NCBI GenBank assembly: GCA_016702545.1
Contig: JADJDT010000048.1
Span: 112,501-176,500, forward strand
Length of the DNA stretch: 64,000 nt
Reading direction: 5' to 3'
DNA from: Pseudomonadota bacterium
Lineage (GTDB): Bacteria > Myxococcota_A > Polyangia > GCA-2747355
A program made the position numbers and the translations under genes. Position 1 is the first letter of the stretch; each line of letters begins with the position of its first letter. A model generated the notes under the pieces. The model saw only the letters and a list, made by a program, of their open reading frames with translations. It searched no databases and was not told the origin of the DNA. Positions 1 through 8,356 of the stretch are shown in pieces.

Positions 1-809
1 TGAAAGCAGTTCGAGAGGACCGGGCGATAGCGCCGGACCAGCGCGTGATAGACCTGATTGGTGAACTGCTCCGCCGGCTCGAGGCGGCGGATCTTCGCGG
101 CGATGCTGCTGGCGAGCTGTTCTCGGCGCATCTCCAACTCATCCCAGGACACATAGGGGCTGTCTCCGGTGTTCTCATCGGTGACCGGGCCGCGGTAGAC
201 GCCGTGGCAGCCTGGGATGGCCGCCAGTGCGCGCGCAACCTCGGCGTCGGCCGCCTGACGCTCGGTCACGATACGCTGCTTCAGCGCTTCGGCGGCGGTC
301 GCCAGCGCGGCACGCAGCTGTTCCAGGCGGTCGCGCAGGTGCGCGTCAGCGGCGCCGTCGCCGGCCGCGGCGTCAGCCTCGGTGAGCAGGTTGGCGAGGC
401 GGACGGCGGTGTTTGCGCGCGCTTTGCCCTCCTTCACCAGGGCCTGTTCGACGAGCAGCACGCGCTGATCATTGAGCTCCCCCAGCACCGGAAGGAGTTG
501 ATTGCGAAATCGCGCGGCCACCGCGTTTCGTTGGGCCAGAAGCCCCTCGCGCTCGCTGCGCTGGTCGGGGCGCACGCTCTTGAGCAGGATGTCGGCGCTG
601 AGCGTGCCGTCCTCGCGCGCCCAGCTACGCCGTATTTCGCACCAGGACGCGAGCGCGCCGGAGGGCGCCGCCGGGCGGTCAGCGCTGGTGCGGCGCCGCA
701 GTCCGACGAAGATCGCCACACCAAGCACCACCACGCCGAGGATCAGGGACGCGACGACGAACTTACGCAGTCGGTGTTCCGGCGTCGCTGGATCGAAATT
801 CTCGTGCAT
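1..809 (-). CDS. Membrane-anchored helical protein of unknown function (3' end beyond window)
   Basis: Read on the reverse strand, an open frame runs from an ATG at 809 to the left edge without a stop, giving 269 visible residues. A GGAGG lies about 11 bases before the ATG. After about 15 polar residues there is one hydrophobic helix (about residues 17-37), then Arg residues, so the N terminus is probably cytoplasmic and the rest outside the membrane. The remainder is Ala/Glu/Gln/Arg rich and probably helical, with only two pairs of scattered Cys and no motif I recognise. It lies upstream (in transcription) of nothing visible and downstream of the Lgt-like gene on the same strand, 220 bp away. 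Function unknown. Confidence 0.6.
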   Translation of the reverse strand, partial: MHENFDPATPEHRLRKFVVASLILGVVVLGVAIFVGLRRRTSADRPAAPSGALASWCEIRRSWAREDGTLSADILLKSVRPDQRSEREGLLAQRNAVAARFRNQLLPVLGELNDQRVLLVEQALVKEGKARANTAVRLANLLTEADAAAGDGAADAHLRDRLEQLRAALATAAEALKQRIVTERQAADAEVARALAAIPGCHGVYRGPVTDENTGDSPYVSWDELEMRREQLASSIAAKIRRLEPAEQFTNQVYHALVRRYRPVLSNCF

Positions 810-1029
810 GGGTCGGTGCCTCCATGGGCCGAGCCGGGGCCGAACAAAGCCCCGCGCGCGACCGGCAGCGGGCTCGCAGACGGATCGGGCCGCCATGCGT
901 GCAGCACCGGACCCGACGACGGAGCCGAGGAAAAAGCGCCAACACTATGCCAGAGGGCGTCGGCCAGCGCACATTCCGCGCCGGCCTGGCGCGGAGAGAG
1001 AGAGGGCGGGGAGCCGCGAGGGCGCGGCG

Positions 1030-1893
1030 TTACTTCCGCTGGCGACGACGCCCAGGTCCGCGCCGGGGCGGCACAGCGTCGGGCACGAGGCGCTGGCCAG
1101 GCAACCGCGCCGGGGCCGGCGCACCCGGCCAGTCGCCCCGGCGACGCAAGCGAAGGCCATGCGCGGCCAACGCCGCTGCCAACAGCAGCACGAGGGCGGC
1201 GAAGAACTGGCCGGGGGTTAGGCCCCAGTAGGTCCGGTCGTCGACGCGCAGACGGTCGAGCAGGAAGCGCACGGGAGCATAGAGCACGAGCATCAACACG
1301 AGCGGGAAGCCATGAAAGGGACGCACGCGCCGGAGGCCATAGAGCACGCCGATGAGCGCGAGGGTGAAGAGGGCCTCGTAGAGCCCAAGGTCGTGGACCA
1401 CGCTTGCGCCTGGTCCGCACCTCACCCCCAGTGCGAAGCTCGTCGGGGCGCCCGGATGATCGTGCACCACAGTGCAGCCGAGACGCCCGAAGAACCAAGC
1501 GGGCACGAGACCGAAGATGATCGCGTCGGCGTACTTGAGCAGCGACTGCCGGTGGCGACGGAAGTAGATCCACGCGCCCACAGTACCGCCGAGGAACCCG
1601 CCGAACGACGACAGCTGCTTCCAGAACTTCAACAGCACCAGCGGGTCACGCCACAGGTCCTCGGGGAAATAGAAGATCACCGAGACCCAGTGGGCCCCCA
1701 CGAAGCCGGCTACCACGGTCCATACGATGCCGTTGGCGCAGAGCTCCTGATCGAGACCCGTCAGCCGGGCGCGACGGCGGGCCAGCGCGTAGCCGATCAT
1801 GACACCGACGCTGACCAGCAGCCCAAACGGACGAATCGGCAGGCCGAAGAAGCCCTCCACGGGCACGACATCATGGATGCAAGGCAGTGACAT
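1030..1893 (-). CDS. lgt: Prolipoprotein diacylglyceryl transferase-like membrane protein (Lgt family, atypical active site)
   Basis: The Lgt family transfers diacylglycerol from phosphatidylglycerol to the lipobox Cys of prelipoproteins in the inner membrane. The 287-residue product has the family's length and about seven hydrophobic helices. It keeps the signature arginine (FGRLGC, like E. coli Arg143) and the Tyr-x3-Arg pair near the end (LYAPVR, like Tyr235/Arg239). However, the SFHGG motif holding E. coli His103 reads SSFGGFLGG here, with no His, and the Asn after the signature Gly is Cys, followed by HDHPG. HDLGLYE replaces the usual HPSQLYE. The Arg/Pro-rich tail (last 35 residues) is cytoplasmic. 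Family assignment is fairly safe; whether it is the housekeeping Lgt or a divergent paralogue is not. Confidence 0.75.
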   Translation of the reverse strand: MSLPCIHDVVPVEGFFGLPIRPFGLLVSVGVMIGYALARRRARLTGLDQELCANGIVWTVVAGFVGAHWVSVIFYFPEDLWRDPLVLLKFWKQLSSFGGFLGGTVGAWIYFRRHRQSLLKYADAIIFGLVPAWFFGRLGCTVVHDHPGAPTSFALGVRCGPGASVVHDLGLYEALFTLALIGVLYGLRRVRPFHGFPLVLMLVLYAPVRFLLDRLRVDDRTYWGLTPGQFFAALVLLLAAALAAHGLRLRRRGDWPGAPAPARLPGQRLVPDAVPPRRGPGRRRQRK

Positions 1894-1950
1894 CGAGCAA
1901 CACCACGCAGGAATGGAGACCGTTTACCATGCGAACCGAGGCCGAGGAAG

Positions 1951-1988
1951 GCCCTGCACTGGCCCCTGCACTGGCCCCTGCGTTGGCC
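1951..1988. repeat. Short 12-bp tandem repeat
   Basis: About three imperfect copies of a 12-bp unit (CTGGCCCCTGCA) fill the gap between the start of the Lgt-like gene (1893) and the stop of ftcD (2000). No function is evident; slippage is the simplest origin. Confidence 0.6.
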
Positions 1989-1999
1989 AGCGCGTGGGC

Positions 2000-3028
2000 C
2001 TACAGGTCGACCTGCGGCATCGCGCCACCAAGCACCTCTGCCAGACGGTACTCCAGTACCTTTCGCGCCGGATCGAAGGGACGCAGCTGATCGAGGCCCA
2101 GGGCCGCCACCGCCGCGCGTAGCAACGGTCCCTCTTCGGCGGCCGCGGCGCGCCACCCCTCACCGCGCGCCCCACGACGCGCGCGCCAGCCGGGACCCAG
2201 CAACGCGGCCTTGGGGGTCAAGCCAACGATCTCACTGCCACTGACCCGAACGCCGCGCGCCAGCGCCAGCTCCTGGACGCGGGCGAAGATCCGATCGAGC
2301 CCCGCCTCGCGATAGCGCAAGACGTTGACGGTGACCTGGCAGCAGCCGTACTCAGCGATGTACCAGCCAAGCGCGCGACAGCCCGGCAGTCCGCCTCCCG
2401 GCGAACTGCGGTTCTCGCGCACCTCGCAGGCGATCGCGCGGGCGAGCACGCGATCGCGGGTCGCCAGATTGACGTTGTAGGCGATCAGCGGCGCGCGCGC
2501 GCCGATCGCCGTGGCGCCCCAGGGTGGCAAGCCTGTCGCGGGACCGAAGTCGGGTTGGCCGCACGGCTGGACCATCCGCGCGGCTAAGGCCTCGTATCCG
2601 CCCCGTCGCACCGTGGCGAGCTCCCGTCGCTCGGGTTGGCGCGCCGCGCTGCCGTAGAGGTAGCAGGGAATCCCCAGTTCGGCGCCCACGCGCGCAGCGA
2701 AGCGGGTGGCGACCGCAGCGCACTCCGCGAGGGTGATGCCGGCCAGCGGCACGAAGGGGCAGACGTCGGTCGCACCGATGCGCGGATGCTCACCGCGCTG
2801 CTGGCGCATGTCGATGCGCCGCGCGGCCTCATCCATGGCACGAAAGAGCGCCTCAGCGACCGCGTCCGGCGTCCCCACGACGGTCATCACCGTGCGATTG
2901 ACGGCGGCCCCAGCCTCGATGTCGAGCAGGTGCGCGCCGGGAACCTCGCCCAGTCGGGCCGCGATCTGCGCGATGACGTCGGCGCGGCGCCCTTCGCTGA
3001 AGTTCGGCACGCACTCGACGAGCACCAC
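2000..3028 (-). CDS. ftcD: Glutamate formimidoyltransferase
   Basis: Catalyses transfer of the formimino group from N-formimino-L-glutamate to tetrahydrofolate (EC 2.1.2.5), the last folate-linked step of histidine breakdown. The product (about 342 residues) opens with the family's hallmark VECVPNFSEGR and carries the conserved block QRGEHPRIGATDVCPFVP, NVNLAT and a Gly-rich segment with EVRENR. Only the transferase part is present; the cyclodeaminase domain fused in animals is absent. The frame stays open far upstream, but homology begins at the VECVPNF segment. Tandem GTG codons at 3028 and 3025, with GAGGCGG just upstream, are the likely start. No other hut gene is nearby. It is divergent from the kinase gene at 3302. 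Confidence 0.9.
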   Translation of the reverse strand: MVLVECVPNFSEGRRADVIAQIAARLGEVPGAHLLDIEAGAAVNRTVMTVVGTPDAVAEALFRAMDEAARRIDMRQQRGEHPRIGATDVCPFVPLAGITLAECAAVATRFAARVGAELGIPCYLYGSAARQPERRELATVRRGGYEALAARMVQPCGQPDFGPATGLPPWGATAIGARAPLIAYNVNLATRDRVLARAIACEVRENRSSPGGGLPGCRALGWYIAEYGCCQVTVNVLRYREAGLDRIFARVQELALARGVRVSGSEIVGLTPKAALLGPGWRARRGARGEGWRAAAAEEGPLLRAAVAALGLDQLRPFDPARKVLEYRLAEVLGGAMPQVDL

Positions 3029-3202
3029 GACGCACCGCCTCAGATCTAGCGCGGAGCGTAGGCTGGCGCCGGTGGCGCCGCAGTCCGGGCCCACCGAGAG
3101 ATAGCGTGGCCGATCTGCGCTGTCGAGCCGTCCACTCGGCGGCGCCGCGGGTCGCCCCTGCCACGCCCGTCCGCAGGAAGGCTCGCCGGGGACGATCGAC
3201 CC

Positions 3203-3275
3203 AGTCCGCCGTCTCGGTCGGCCGTCTCGGTCTGCCGTCTCGGCCTGTCGTGTCTCGGTCTGTCGTCTCGGCGCG
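3203..3275. repeat. Low-complexity tandem repeat between ftcD and the kinase gene
   Basis: Several imperfect copies of a roughly 10-bp unit of the type CCGTCTCGGT are strung together in the divergent intergenic region 3029-3301. The tract is too degenerate to be an array of binding sites with confidence. Confidence 0.5.
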
Positions 3276-3301
3276 GACTGTGGGAACATGCGGCACTGGC
3301 C

Positions 3302-4585
3302 ATGAGTGACCACGACGCGGCCCATCACGAGTCAGGCCCGATTCCGATCGGGATCACGCTCGACGACACCTATCACGTCCGGCGCCTGCTCGGCCGCGGA
3401 TCGATGGGGCTGGTTTACCTGTGCGACGACGTCCGCCTCGAGCGTTCGGTCGCGATCAAGGTGCTCGCGCCGCGCTACGCCGCCGAGGCTCGCGTCGCGC
3501 ACCGGTTTCGCCGCGAGGCCGTGGCGATGGCCAGCGTACGCGCCGAGAACGTGGTGCAGATCTTCGCTTTTGGCGACTTTCGCGGCCACCCGTACTTCGT
3601 GATGGAGTACGTGCCGGGCTACACCGTCGGCAGCCTGATCGAGGCCGCAAACCAGCGCGAGGAGCAGCTCTACCTCGACGTCGTGCTGGGCATTCTGCGG
3701 CAGGCCTGTCGCGGCCTCCAGGCCGTCCACGACCGCGGCATCGTCCACCGGGACGTCAAACCACCGAACATGCTGATCGGGCCCAATTTCCGCGTGGCGA
3801 TCGCCGACTTCGGGCTGGTGGAGACGGTGGCCCAACCGAGTGACGTGCGCGACCTCGCCGGAACGCCGCTCTATCTCGCCCCCGAGCTGATTCGCCGCGA
3901 CAACGTACCGGACCACCAGCTCCACCTGGCAGATCTCTACGCCCTCAGCGTATCGACCTACGAGATGCTGACCGGGGAGCCGCCCTTCGACGCGCCGACC
4001 GTGGGCGAGATCCTCCAACTCCATCTGCACAGGGCGCCACCGTCCGTCGCCGAGATCCGCTCGGATATCCCCCAGAGCATGGCCGAGGTCCTAACGCGCG
4101 CCATGAGCAAGGCGCCGGGCGAGCGCTTCTCGACCTGTCAGGAGTTCATGCAGGCGCTCGACGGCGCCCGCCAGCAGCAGGCGATGGCGAGTTCGCGATC
4201 CGCCGCCGTGCGCGTGCTGGTGGCCGAGGACGACCCCGAGATGCGGGCAATCTACTCGACCGCGCTGACGGTCGGCTTCCCGGGGCTCATCGTGCTTACC
4301 GCCGACGACGGCCTCGCCGCACTCGATCTGGCGCGCCAATCGCGGCCAGACTTGGCACTGGTCGATCTCAACATGCCACAGCTCAACGGTGTGGAGCTCG
4401 CAGCGGCGCTGCGCGGCGACGAGCGCACGGCGAGAATGCCTTTGATCGTACTGACGGCCCATCTCGACCACGACAGCCGGCGTGTGCTCGAGCACCTCGG
4501 GATCGCCCAGGTGCTCGCGAAGCCGATCGATGTCACCGCGTTGCTGGCGGTCGTCGGCGAGCATCTGCAGCGGATCGGCCAGTAA
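3302..4585 (+). CDS. Serine/threonine protein kinase with C-terminal response-regulator receiver domain
   Basis: A 427-residue fusion of a Hanks-type kinase and a two-component receiver. Kinase features: Gly-rich loop GRGSMGLVY (31-39), Lys53 in VAIKVL, catalytic loop HRDVKPPN (149-156; Asp151), DFG at 169-171, APE at 193-195. A short linker (about 290-302) leads to a complete receiver domain: acidic triad Glu309-Asp310-Asp311, phosphoacceptor Asp355 in VDLNMPQLNG, Thr385 and Lys407. There is no transmembrane helix and no output domain, so the protein is cytoplasmic. The simplest reading is that phosphorylation of the receiver by an unlinked histidine kinase tunes Ser/Thr kinase activity. The start ATG has only a weak ribosome site. 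All catalytic residues are present. Confidence 0.9.
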   Translation: MSDHDAAHHESGPIPIGITLDDTYHVRRLLGRGSMGLVYLCDDVRLERSVAIKVLAPRYAAEARVAHRFRREAVAMASVRAENVVQIFAFGDFRGHPYFVMEYVPGYTVGSLIEAANQREEQLYLDVVLGILRQACRGLQAVHDRGIVHRDVKPPNMLIGPNFRVAIADFGLVETVAQPSDVRDLAGTPLYLAPELIRRDNVPDHQLHLADLYALSVSTYEMLTGEPPFDAPTVGEILQLHLHRAPPSVAEIRSDIPQSMAEVLTRAMSKAPGERFSTCQEFMQALDGARQQQAMASSRSAAVRVLVAEDDPEMRAIYSTALTVGFPGLIVLTADDGLAALDLARQSRPDLALVDLNMPQLNGVELAAALRGDERTARMPLIVLTAHLDHDSRRVLEHLGIAQVLAKPIDVTALLAVVGEHLQRIGQ

Positions 4586-4755
4586 CGATGGCGGCGGCAG
4601 CACGCGGAGTCAGCGGCGAACATCGAGGAGCCGCCGTGCTAAGGTCGTCGGCGAGTGCGGCGGTGATCGGGTCTGGATCCACCACGGCCGTGACCGGGAT
4701 CGGCGCCAGGCCACAACGTCTCACATGACGGCGCTCGTCGTCGGGGATTCGTCTC

Positions 4756-6069
4756 GTGCAAGATCGTCCCACTGAAGATCCCACGCGAGAGCAGCGCCCG
4801 CGCATCGACATCTCGACGCTGTGCAACGGGCGCGAACCCACCGCTGCGGCCACGCGGCTGCTCCAGTTCGCCGGGCGTATCGTTGCGCTCGGCAACCTAC
4901 TGCCCGACCACGAGCGCCACGGCTCGACCATTCCTTGTCGCTGCCGACCACGCGGTCGCCCCTGCCCCGGACGGCTTGAGATCCTGCGACCAGCGCAGAC
5001 GGACCACGTGAGCTGGCGCTGTCAGGTGTGCGACGATGGCGGGTACGTCACCGGGTGGCGCGGCACGCGCTGGGACCTGACGCCCCAGCTGCAAAGCGGC
5101 CACGTCGTCTCGCTCTTCGCGGCGCGATCCCGGCAGCAGGACCAGGCCGATCGCGGCACGGTGCGGGTGGTGCGACTGGCTGTCGAGCTGGTCGGCGGAC
5201 CGGTGCGGATGATCGAGCCGGTTCGACGTCAGCTCGCGATCCCGCTCGACGCCAGTCTGCACGCCCTGCACGAGCTCCTTCGCTGTGCCTTCGGCTGGCA
5301 CGATGACGGTCCCTATGACTTCCTGCTGGGCGCCCCCTATGAGCCCGGGTCTCAGCGTTTCACCGGCTGGCAGCGCGATCCGGCTGCCGATCCCGCAGGG
5401 GCCTCGGTCAACGAAACCGAGCTGATCGCGCTCGACAGCCTCGCGCTGCGCGTCGGTCAGGTCTTCGGTTATTTGTTCGACTTCGCCGACGAATGGATTC
5501 ATCGACTCGAGGTGCTCGCCTTCGAGGAGCGGGGACCCGCCGCGGCCCGCGCGCGGGTGGAGAAGCGCGCCGGCAAGGCGCCGCCGCAGCACCCCGACGG
5601 TCGCCCGGCGATGCTTCGAGACCTCTCGTGCGGCGCCATCGAGACCAGCGCCGCGCTCGATCAGCTCTGCTCCTACGACCCCGAGCGCCCGCTGCCCGCA
5701 CATCAGTGGTTGGCGCTCGATCCCGCCGAACAGCTGCTGCGGGTGCTGGCGGCGCACCGGGCGTCCGCCTGCGGCGACCAGGAGGCCTCGCTGCTACTGC
5801 ACGCGGCCTTGCACTGCCTCGCCGAGACGAGCCTGGCGCAGGGCGATCGCGCCTCGCGCACCGCGCTGCGCCGCCAGCTTGAGCGGGGCGGGTCCCGGCA
5901 CGACGTCATTCACCGCCTTGGCGAGCTGCTGGCCGCACGACAGCTCGGGCACCCGGAACCCGGAACGGAGACCCCTGCCGGGACGGAGACCCCTGCCGCA
6001 CAGCCACCGGCCGGCCCGCGGCTGCGCCGCACGCGACCCGAAACCATCCGCCCCCGGAAGCAAGACTAG
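4756..6069 (+). CDS. pRiA4b ORF-3-like domain protein with Cys-rich N-terminal zinc-finger-like region
   Basis: Begins at GTG 4756. The middle of the 437-residue product (about residues 145-260: VRRQLAIPLDASLHALHELLRCAFGW in outline, then YDFL, and FDFADEWIHRLEV) matches the plasmid pRiA4b ORF-3 family (PF07929), a domain common in chromosomes and mobile elements whose biochemical role is not established. The N-terminal third has two Cys clusters, CRCRPRGRPC and CQVC, which could bind one zinc ion. The C-terminal end has repeated Pro/Gly/Thr-rich units (TETPAGTETPAA). It stands alone on the plus strand, and the stop TAG touches a structured repeat. Family call is reasonably firm; function unknown. 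Confidence 0.7.
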   Translation: MQDRPTEDPTREQRPRIDISTLCNGREPTAAATRLLQFAGRIVALGNLLPDHERHGSTIPCRCRPRGRPCPGRLEILRPAQTDHVSWRCQVCDDGGYVTGWRGTRWDLTPQLQSGHVVSLFAARSRQQDQADRGTVRVVRLAVELVGGPVRMIEPVRRQLAIPLDASLHALHELLRCAFGWHDDGPYDFLLGAPYEPGSQRFTGWQRDPAADPAGASVNETELIALDSLALRVGQVFGYLFDFADEWIHRLEVLAFEERGPAAARARVEKRAGKAPPQHPDGRPAMLRDLSCGAIETSAALDQLCSYDPERPLPAHQWLALDPAEQLLRVLAAHRASACGDQEASLLLHAALHCLAETSLAQGDRASRTALRRQLERGGSRHDVIHRLGELLAARQLGHPEPGTETPAGTETPAAQPPAGPRLRRTRPETIRPRKQD

Positions 6070-6195
6070 GCCGAAAACAAGCGCTTTGAGCGCAAGCCGT
6101 TTGTTTTCGGGCTAGACGAGCCGACAGGCGAACGTTATGGGGTGAAGTCGCGGGGATTCACTCCCCGCGACGAGGGGGCTTTGCGAAAGCCCCCT
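6066..6195. repeat. Structured dispersed repeat, family A, copy 1
   Basis: Three inverted repeats follow one another. First, CCGAAAACAA at about 6071 pairs with TTGTTTTCGG ending near 6113. Next comes the perfect stem GTCGCGGGG/CCCCGCGAC around a 7-base loop (about 6149-6173). Last is the perfect stem GGGGGCTTT/AAAGCCCCC around GCG (about 6175-6195). The same sequence occurs at 20418-20737 (interrupted) and 20739-20865. The left edge coincides with the TAG stop of the upstream gene. It could act as a terminator or small structured RNA; it encodes no protein, although the frame upstream of yqgE reads through it. Confidence 0.8.
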
Positions 6196-6297
6196 GAGGT
6201 TGAGCAGGCGTCGCCCAAACAAGGGGAGCGGGGCCAGGGACCAACTCGGTGGCGGCGCGGCTTGCGCGCGCGGCACGGCATGGGGTATGGGGGGCCG

Positions 6298-6873
6298 ATG
6301 AGCTGGAACTCGGCGTCAGTTGCCGGAGGGCTCTTGGTCGCCGCTCCGGCGCTCCAAGACCCGAACTTCGAGCATGCCGTCGTGCTGATGTGCTTGCACA
6401 ACGAGGACGGCGCGATGGGTCTGGTGATCAATCGCGCCGCGCCGCTGACCACGCTCGAGCTGATGTTGCAGATGGGCTTCGAGTGCGCCGACGACGCTGA
6501 CCCAGCGCAGTCGGTGCTCATCGGTGGACCGGTGGCGATCGAGAGCGGGGTGCTGCTCTACCGCGCCGATCCGGCAGCGAGCCTGCGCGAGGACGAGCTG
6601 CCGGTCACAGACGAGCTGCGGCTGTGCCCGAGCCAGGAGCTGCTGCGCGCCATCGCCGCGGGCGTCGGCCCGCCACAGTTCCAGCTCTTCCTCGGTCATG
6701 CTGGCTGGGGCCCCGGCCAGCTCGAACAGGAACTCGCGCAGGGCTCGTGGATTCCGGCGCGCGCCGACGTGGCCCTGATCTTCGAAACCCCACTCGAAGA
6801 GCGTTGGGATCAGGCGCTGGCCGCGGTGGGTGTGAGCCCCGCGATGCTGGGCACGTTCCGCCCGCAGAACTAA
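6298..6873 (+). CDS. yqgE: YqgE/AlgH family protein (UPF0301)
   Basis: The 191-residue product matches the conserved UPF0301 family over its whole length: GGLLVAAPALQDPNF, HNEDGAMGLVINRA, the GGPV motif (about 75), FLGHAGWGPGQLE and the terminal ERWDQAL segment. The family is widespread; its exact role is unsettled, despite a historical link to alginate regulation (AlgH). The frame is open for another 52 codons upstream, but those codons come from a dispersed repeat, so the ATG at 6298, preceded by a G-rich ribosome site, is chosen. The stop TAA at 6871 shares bases with the terminal arm of a palindromic element. In many bacteria yqgE neighbours ruvX; here they are about 17 kb apart. Confidence 0.9.
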   Translation: MSWNSASVAGGLLVAAPALQDPNFEHAVVLMCLHNEDGAMGLVINRAAPLTTLELMLQMGFECADDADPAQSVLIGGPVAIESGVLLYRADPAASLREDELPVTDELRLCPSQELLRAIAAGVGPPQFQLFLGHAGWGPGQLEQELAQGSWIPARADVALIFETPLEERWDQALAAVGVSPAMLGTFRPQN

Positions 6874-7015
6874 ACAGGGTCGCGTGGAGCACGATCCATC
6901 CCGCCGGGCCGCGTTGCGGCTGCGCTCCGGTGCTCACGTACCAGCCCGTACGCTCCGCTCCGGTGCTCGCCGCGCCTTGCCCGGCGGGCGCCTCGCGCTC
7001 CACGCGACCCTGTTT
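6872..7015 (-). mobile_element. Palindromic border element, family B, copy 1
   Basis: The ends are perfect 19-bp inverted repeats: AAACAGGGTCGCGTGGAGC at 6872-6890 and its complement at 6997-7015. Inside are CCCGCCGGGC/GCCCGGCGGG and a hairpin apex CGTAC/GTACG. The inner core, read on the minus strand, is shared with copies at 24.3 and 36.8 kb and more distantly with 38.1 and 39.3 kb. It lies between the convergent yqgE and the LeuA-dimer-like gene; its left edge forms the yqgE stop codon. A degraded second right end (CGACTCTGTT followed by TA) lies at 7031-7042. Confidence 0.85.
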
Positions 7016-7077
7016 GATCCACGCTCAAGGCGACTCTGTTTAGCTGTGCTGGCGAAAGTGGTGATCCGCCAGCTCGC

Positions 7078-7680
7078 TTAGCCGAGTTCGTCACGCATCT
7101 TGCGGATCACCTCCGAATAGGAGGTGTTCTGCACCAAGCGCGCCATGGCGTTGGTGTAGCGCTGCACCAAGTCGGCGCGATTGCGCGCCTGGGCATCCTT
7201 CAGCGCATGAAACAGGGTGGTGAAGGCGCGCTCGCTGTTGATGAAGTAGGCCACGGCAGCCAGGATGGCGAGGATCGCGGACGCCGTGACGCTACGCGAC
7301 GACGCGCTGAAGGTGAAGGGACGCTGCTCGGAGTTGGCGAGTTGGAGCGTGGTCTCCGCCTTCGCATCGGTCCCCGCGAAGCCCTTCTTGGTCTCGAGAT
7401 GTCCGTGGATCGTGAAGGAGTCGAAGCGAATCGTCTGCAGCGAGGGATACTCCTTGGCGAAACGCGCGACGACGCCGGCGTAGAGCGCGTCGACCAGCCC
7501 CACGCCGCGGCCGGCGATGACGCTGCGACCCGCGCTCGAGATCACCTCGCAGCTCACCGAGGTGGTCTGCTCGCGGACGTTCTCCTCCACCAGGACGCTC
7601 TCGACCTCGAGCTGGAGGTACTGCTCGCCGAGCACCTCACGCATCAAGGTCATCACCTCGTCTTGCTCTCGATCCGCCAT
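7078..7680 (-). CDS. Stand-alone LeuA-dimerisation-domain-like protein
   Basis: The 200-residue product resembles the C-terminal regulatory (leucine-binding, dimerisation) domain of 2-isopropylmalate synthases: AGRGVGLVDALYAG, then YPSLQTIRFDSFTIHG, GTDAKAETTLQL and RSVTASAILAIL. The final 50 residues add INSERAF, RYTNAMARLVQNTSYSE. There is no catalytic TIM-barrel part. A role in sensing a small molecule or in a leucine-like pathway is possible but unproven. The start at 7680 is supported by GGAGGGGAG about 5-12 bases upstream; the longer frame upstream overlaps the next gene and has no homology. The similarity is judged by eye, so moderate confidence. Confidence 0.6.
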   Translation of the reverse strand: MADREQDEVMTLMREVLGEQYLQLEVESVLVEENVREQTTSVSCEVISSAGRSVIAGRGVGLVDALYAGVVARFAKEYPSLQTIRFDSFTIHGHLETKKGFAGTDAKAETTLQLANSEQRPFTFSASSRSVTASAILAILAAVAYFINSERAFTTLFHALKDAQARNRADLVQRYTNAMARLVQNTSYSEVIRKMRDELG

Positions 7681-7777
7681 CCAACTCCCCTCCGATTCCG
7701 CCGGGTCGGGACATCGCCGCCGTCGGGCACGTCGTGGTTGGGCCACGCGCCCATCCCGACCGGGCGTGCCACGATCC

Positions 7778-8320
7778 TCAGCGCTTGCGCAGCACCGCAG
7801 TGCCAGCGCCGTCACGCGCGCCGGGACAGAACCAGAGCACCGGGCCATCGAGGGTCGTGTCACCCAGTCGTACGAGCTCGAGCCGTGGATCGGCCAAGCT
7901 GACGTTTTCATCGCTCAGCGTCAGCGTCACCAGCGTCACTAACCGATCCTCGAGGCACGCCTCGCAGAGCCCCGCCGCGTTGCAGGCTCCACCCCCGCGG
8001 GCGACACAATCAGCGGTCGCGCCGCAGCGGTCGTCGAGGCAGGCCAGTTTTCGCGTTTCCTCGCGCTGGCTGCCACTCAGCTTGAGGTTCTTGTCGACGT
8101 CGCCAGTACGCACCACCGCCGTCCCGCTCAGCGTCGCACCGTCGATGGTCTCGATGCTGATCCGCACGTCGCTGCTCTGGCCACCGCACGAAAGCGTGCC
8201 CTCCCACTGGCCGGCCAGGCCCGCCAGCGCCGAATCGGCACAACCCAGCAGAAAACACGACGCGGCCACCACGAGCGCGATCGGGCCGGTCCGCAGACAC
8301 GATGCGTAGCTCGCTGCCAT
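7778..8320 (-). CDS. Predicted lipoprotein of unknown function
   Basis: A 180-residue product begins with a lipoprotein signal peptide ending in the lipobox LLGC (Cys about 27), so it should be anchored to a membrane by lipid. The mature part opens with GQWEGTLSCGG and contains nine further Cys in the middle, including CLDDRCGATADCVARGGGAC, a spacing typical of the small Cys-rich repeats common in myxobacterial lipoproteins. No catalytic motif is visible. The start ATG at 8320 lies close to a good promoter match (8327-8356), which would give an almost leaderless transcript. Confidence 0.7.
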   Translation of the reverse strand: MAASYASCLRTGPIALVVAASCFLLGCADSALAGLAGQWEGTLSCGGQSSDVRISIETIDGATLSGTAVVRTGDVDKNLKLSGSQREETRKLACLDDRCGATADCVARGGGACNAAGLCEACLEDRLVTLVTLTLSDENVSLADPRLELVRLGDTTLDGPVLWFCPGARDGAGTAVLRKR

Positions 8321-8326
8321 CGGGGC

Positions 8327-8356
8327 ATGATAGAAGCGGGGCGCCCAAACGGTCAA
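8327..8356 (-). promoter_or_regulatory. Candidate sigma-70-type promoter for the 8.3-kb lipoprotein gene
   Basis: On the minus strand TTGACC (8356-8351) and TATCAT (8332-8327) are separated by 18 bp. The expected transcription start falls at or within a base or two of the ATG at 8320, implying a leaderless or nearly leaderless mRNA. Confidence 0.45.

Noticed and set aside
45..1355. Long plus-strand open frame over the first 1.3 kb
   Set aside because: It is antisense to the membrane-anchored protein and the Lgt-like gene, has Arg/Gly/Ala-rich low-complexity sequence and no homology; such shadows are common at this GC content.
6142..6297. Upstream extension of yqgE
   Set aside because: The extra 52 codons translate a dispersed repeat also present at 20.7 and 20.8 kb; UPF0301 homology starts at 6298.
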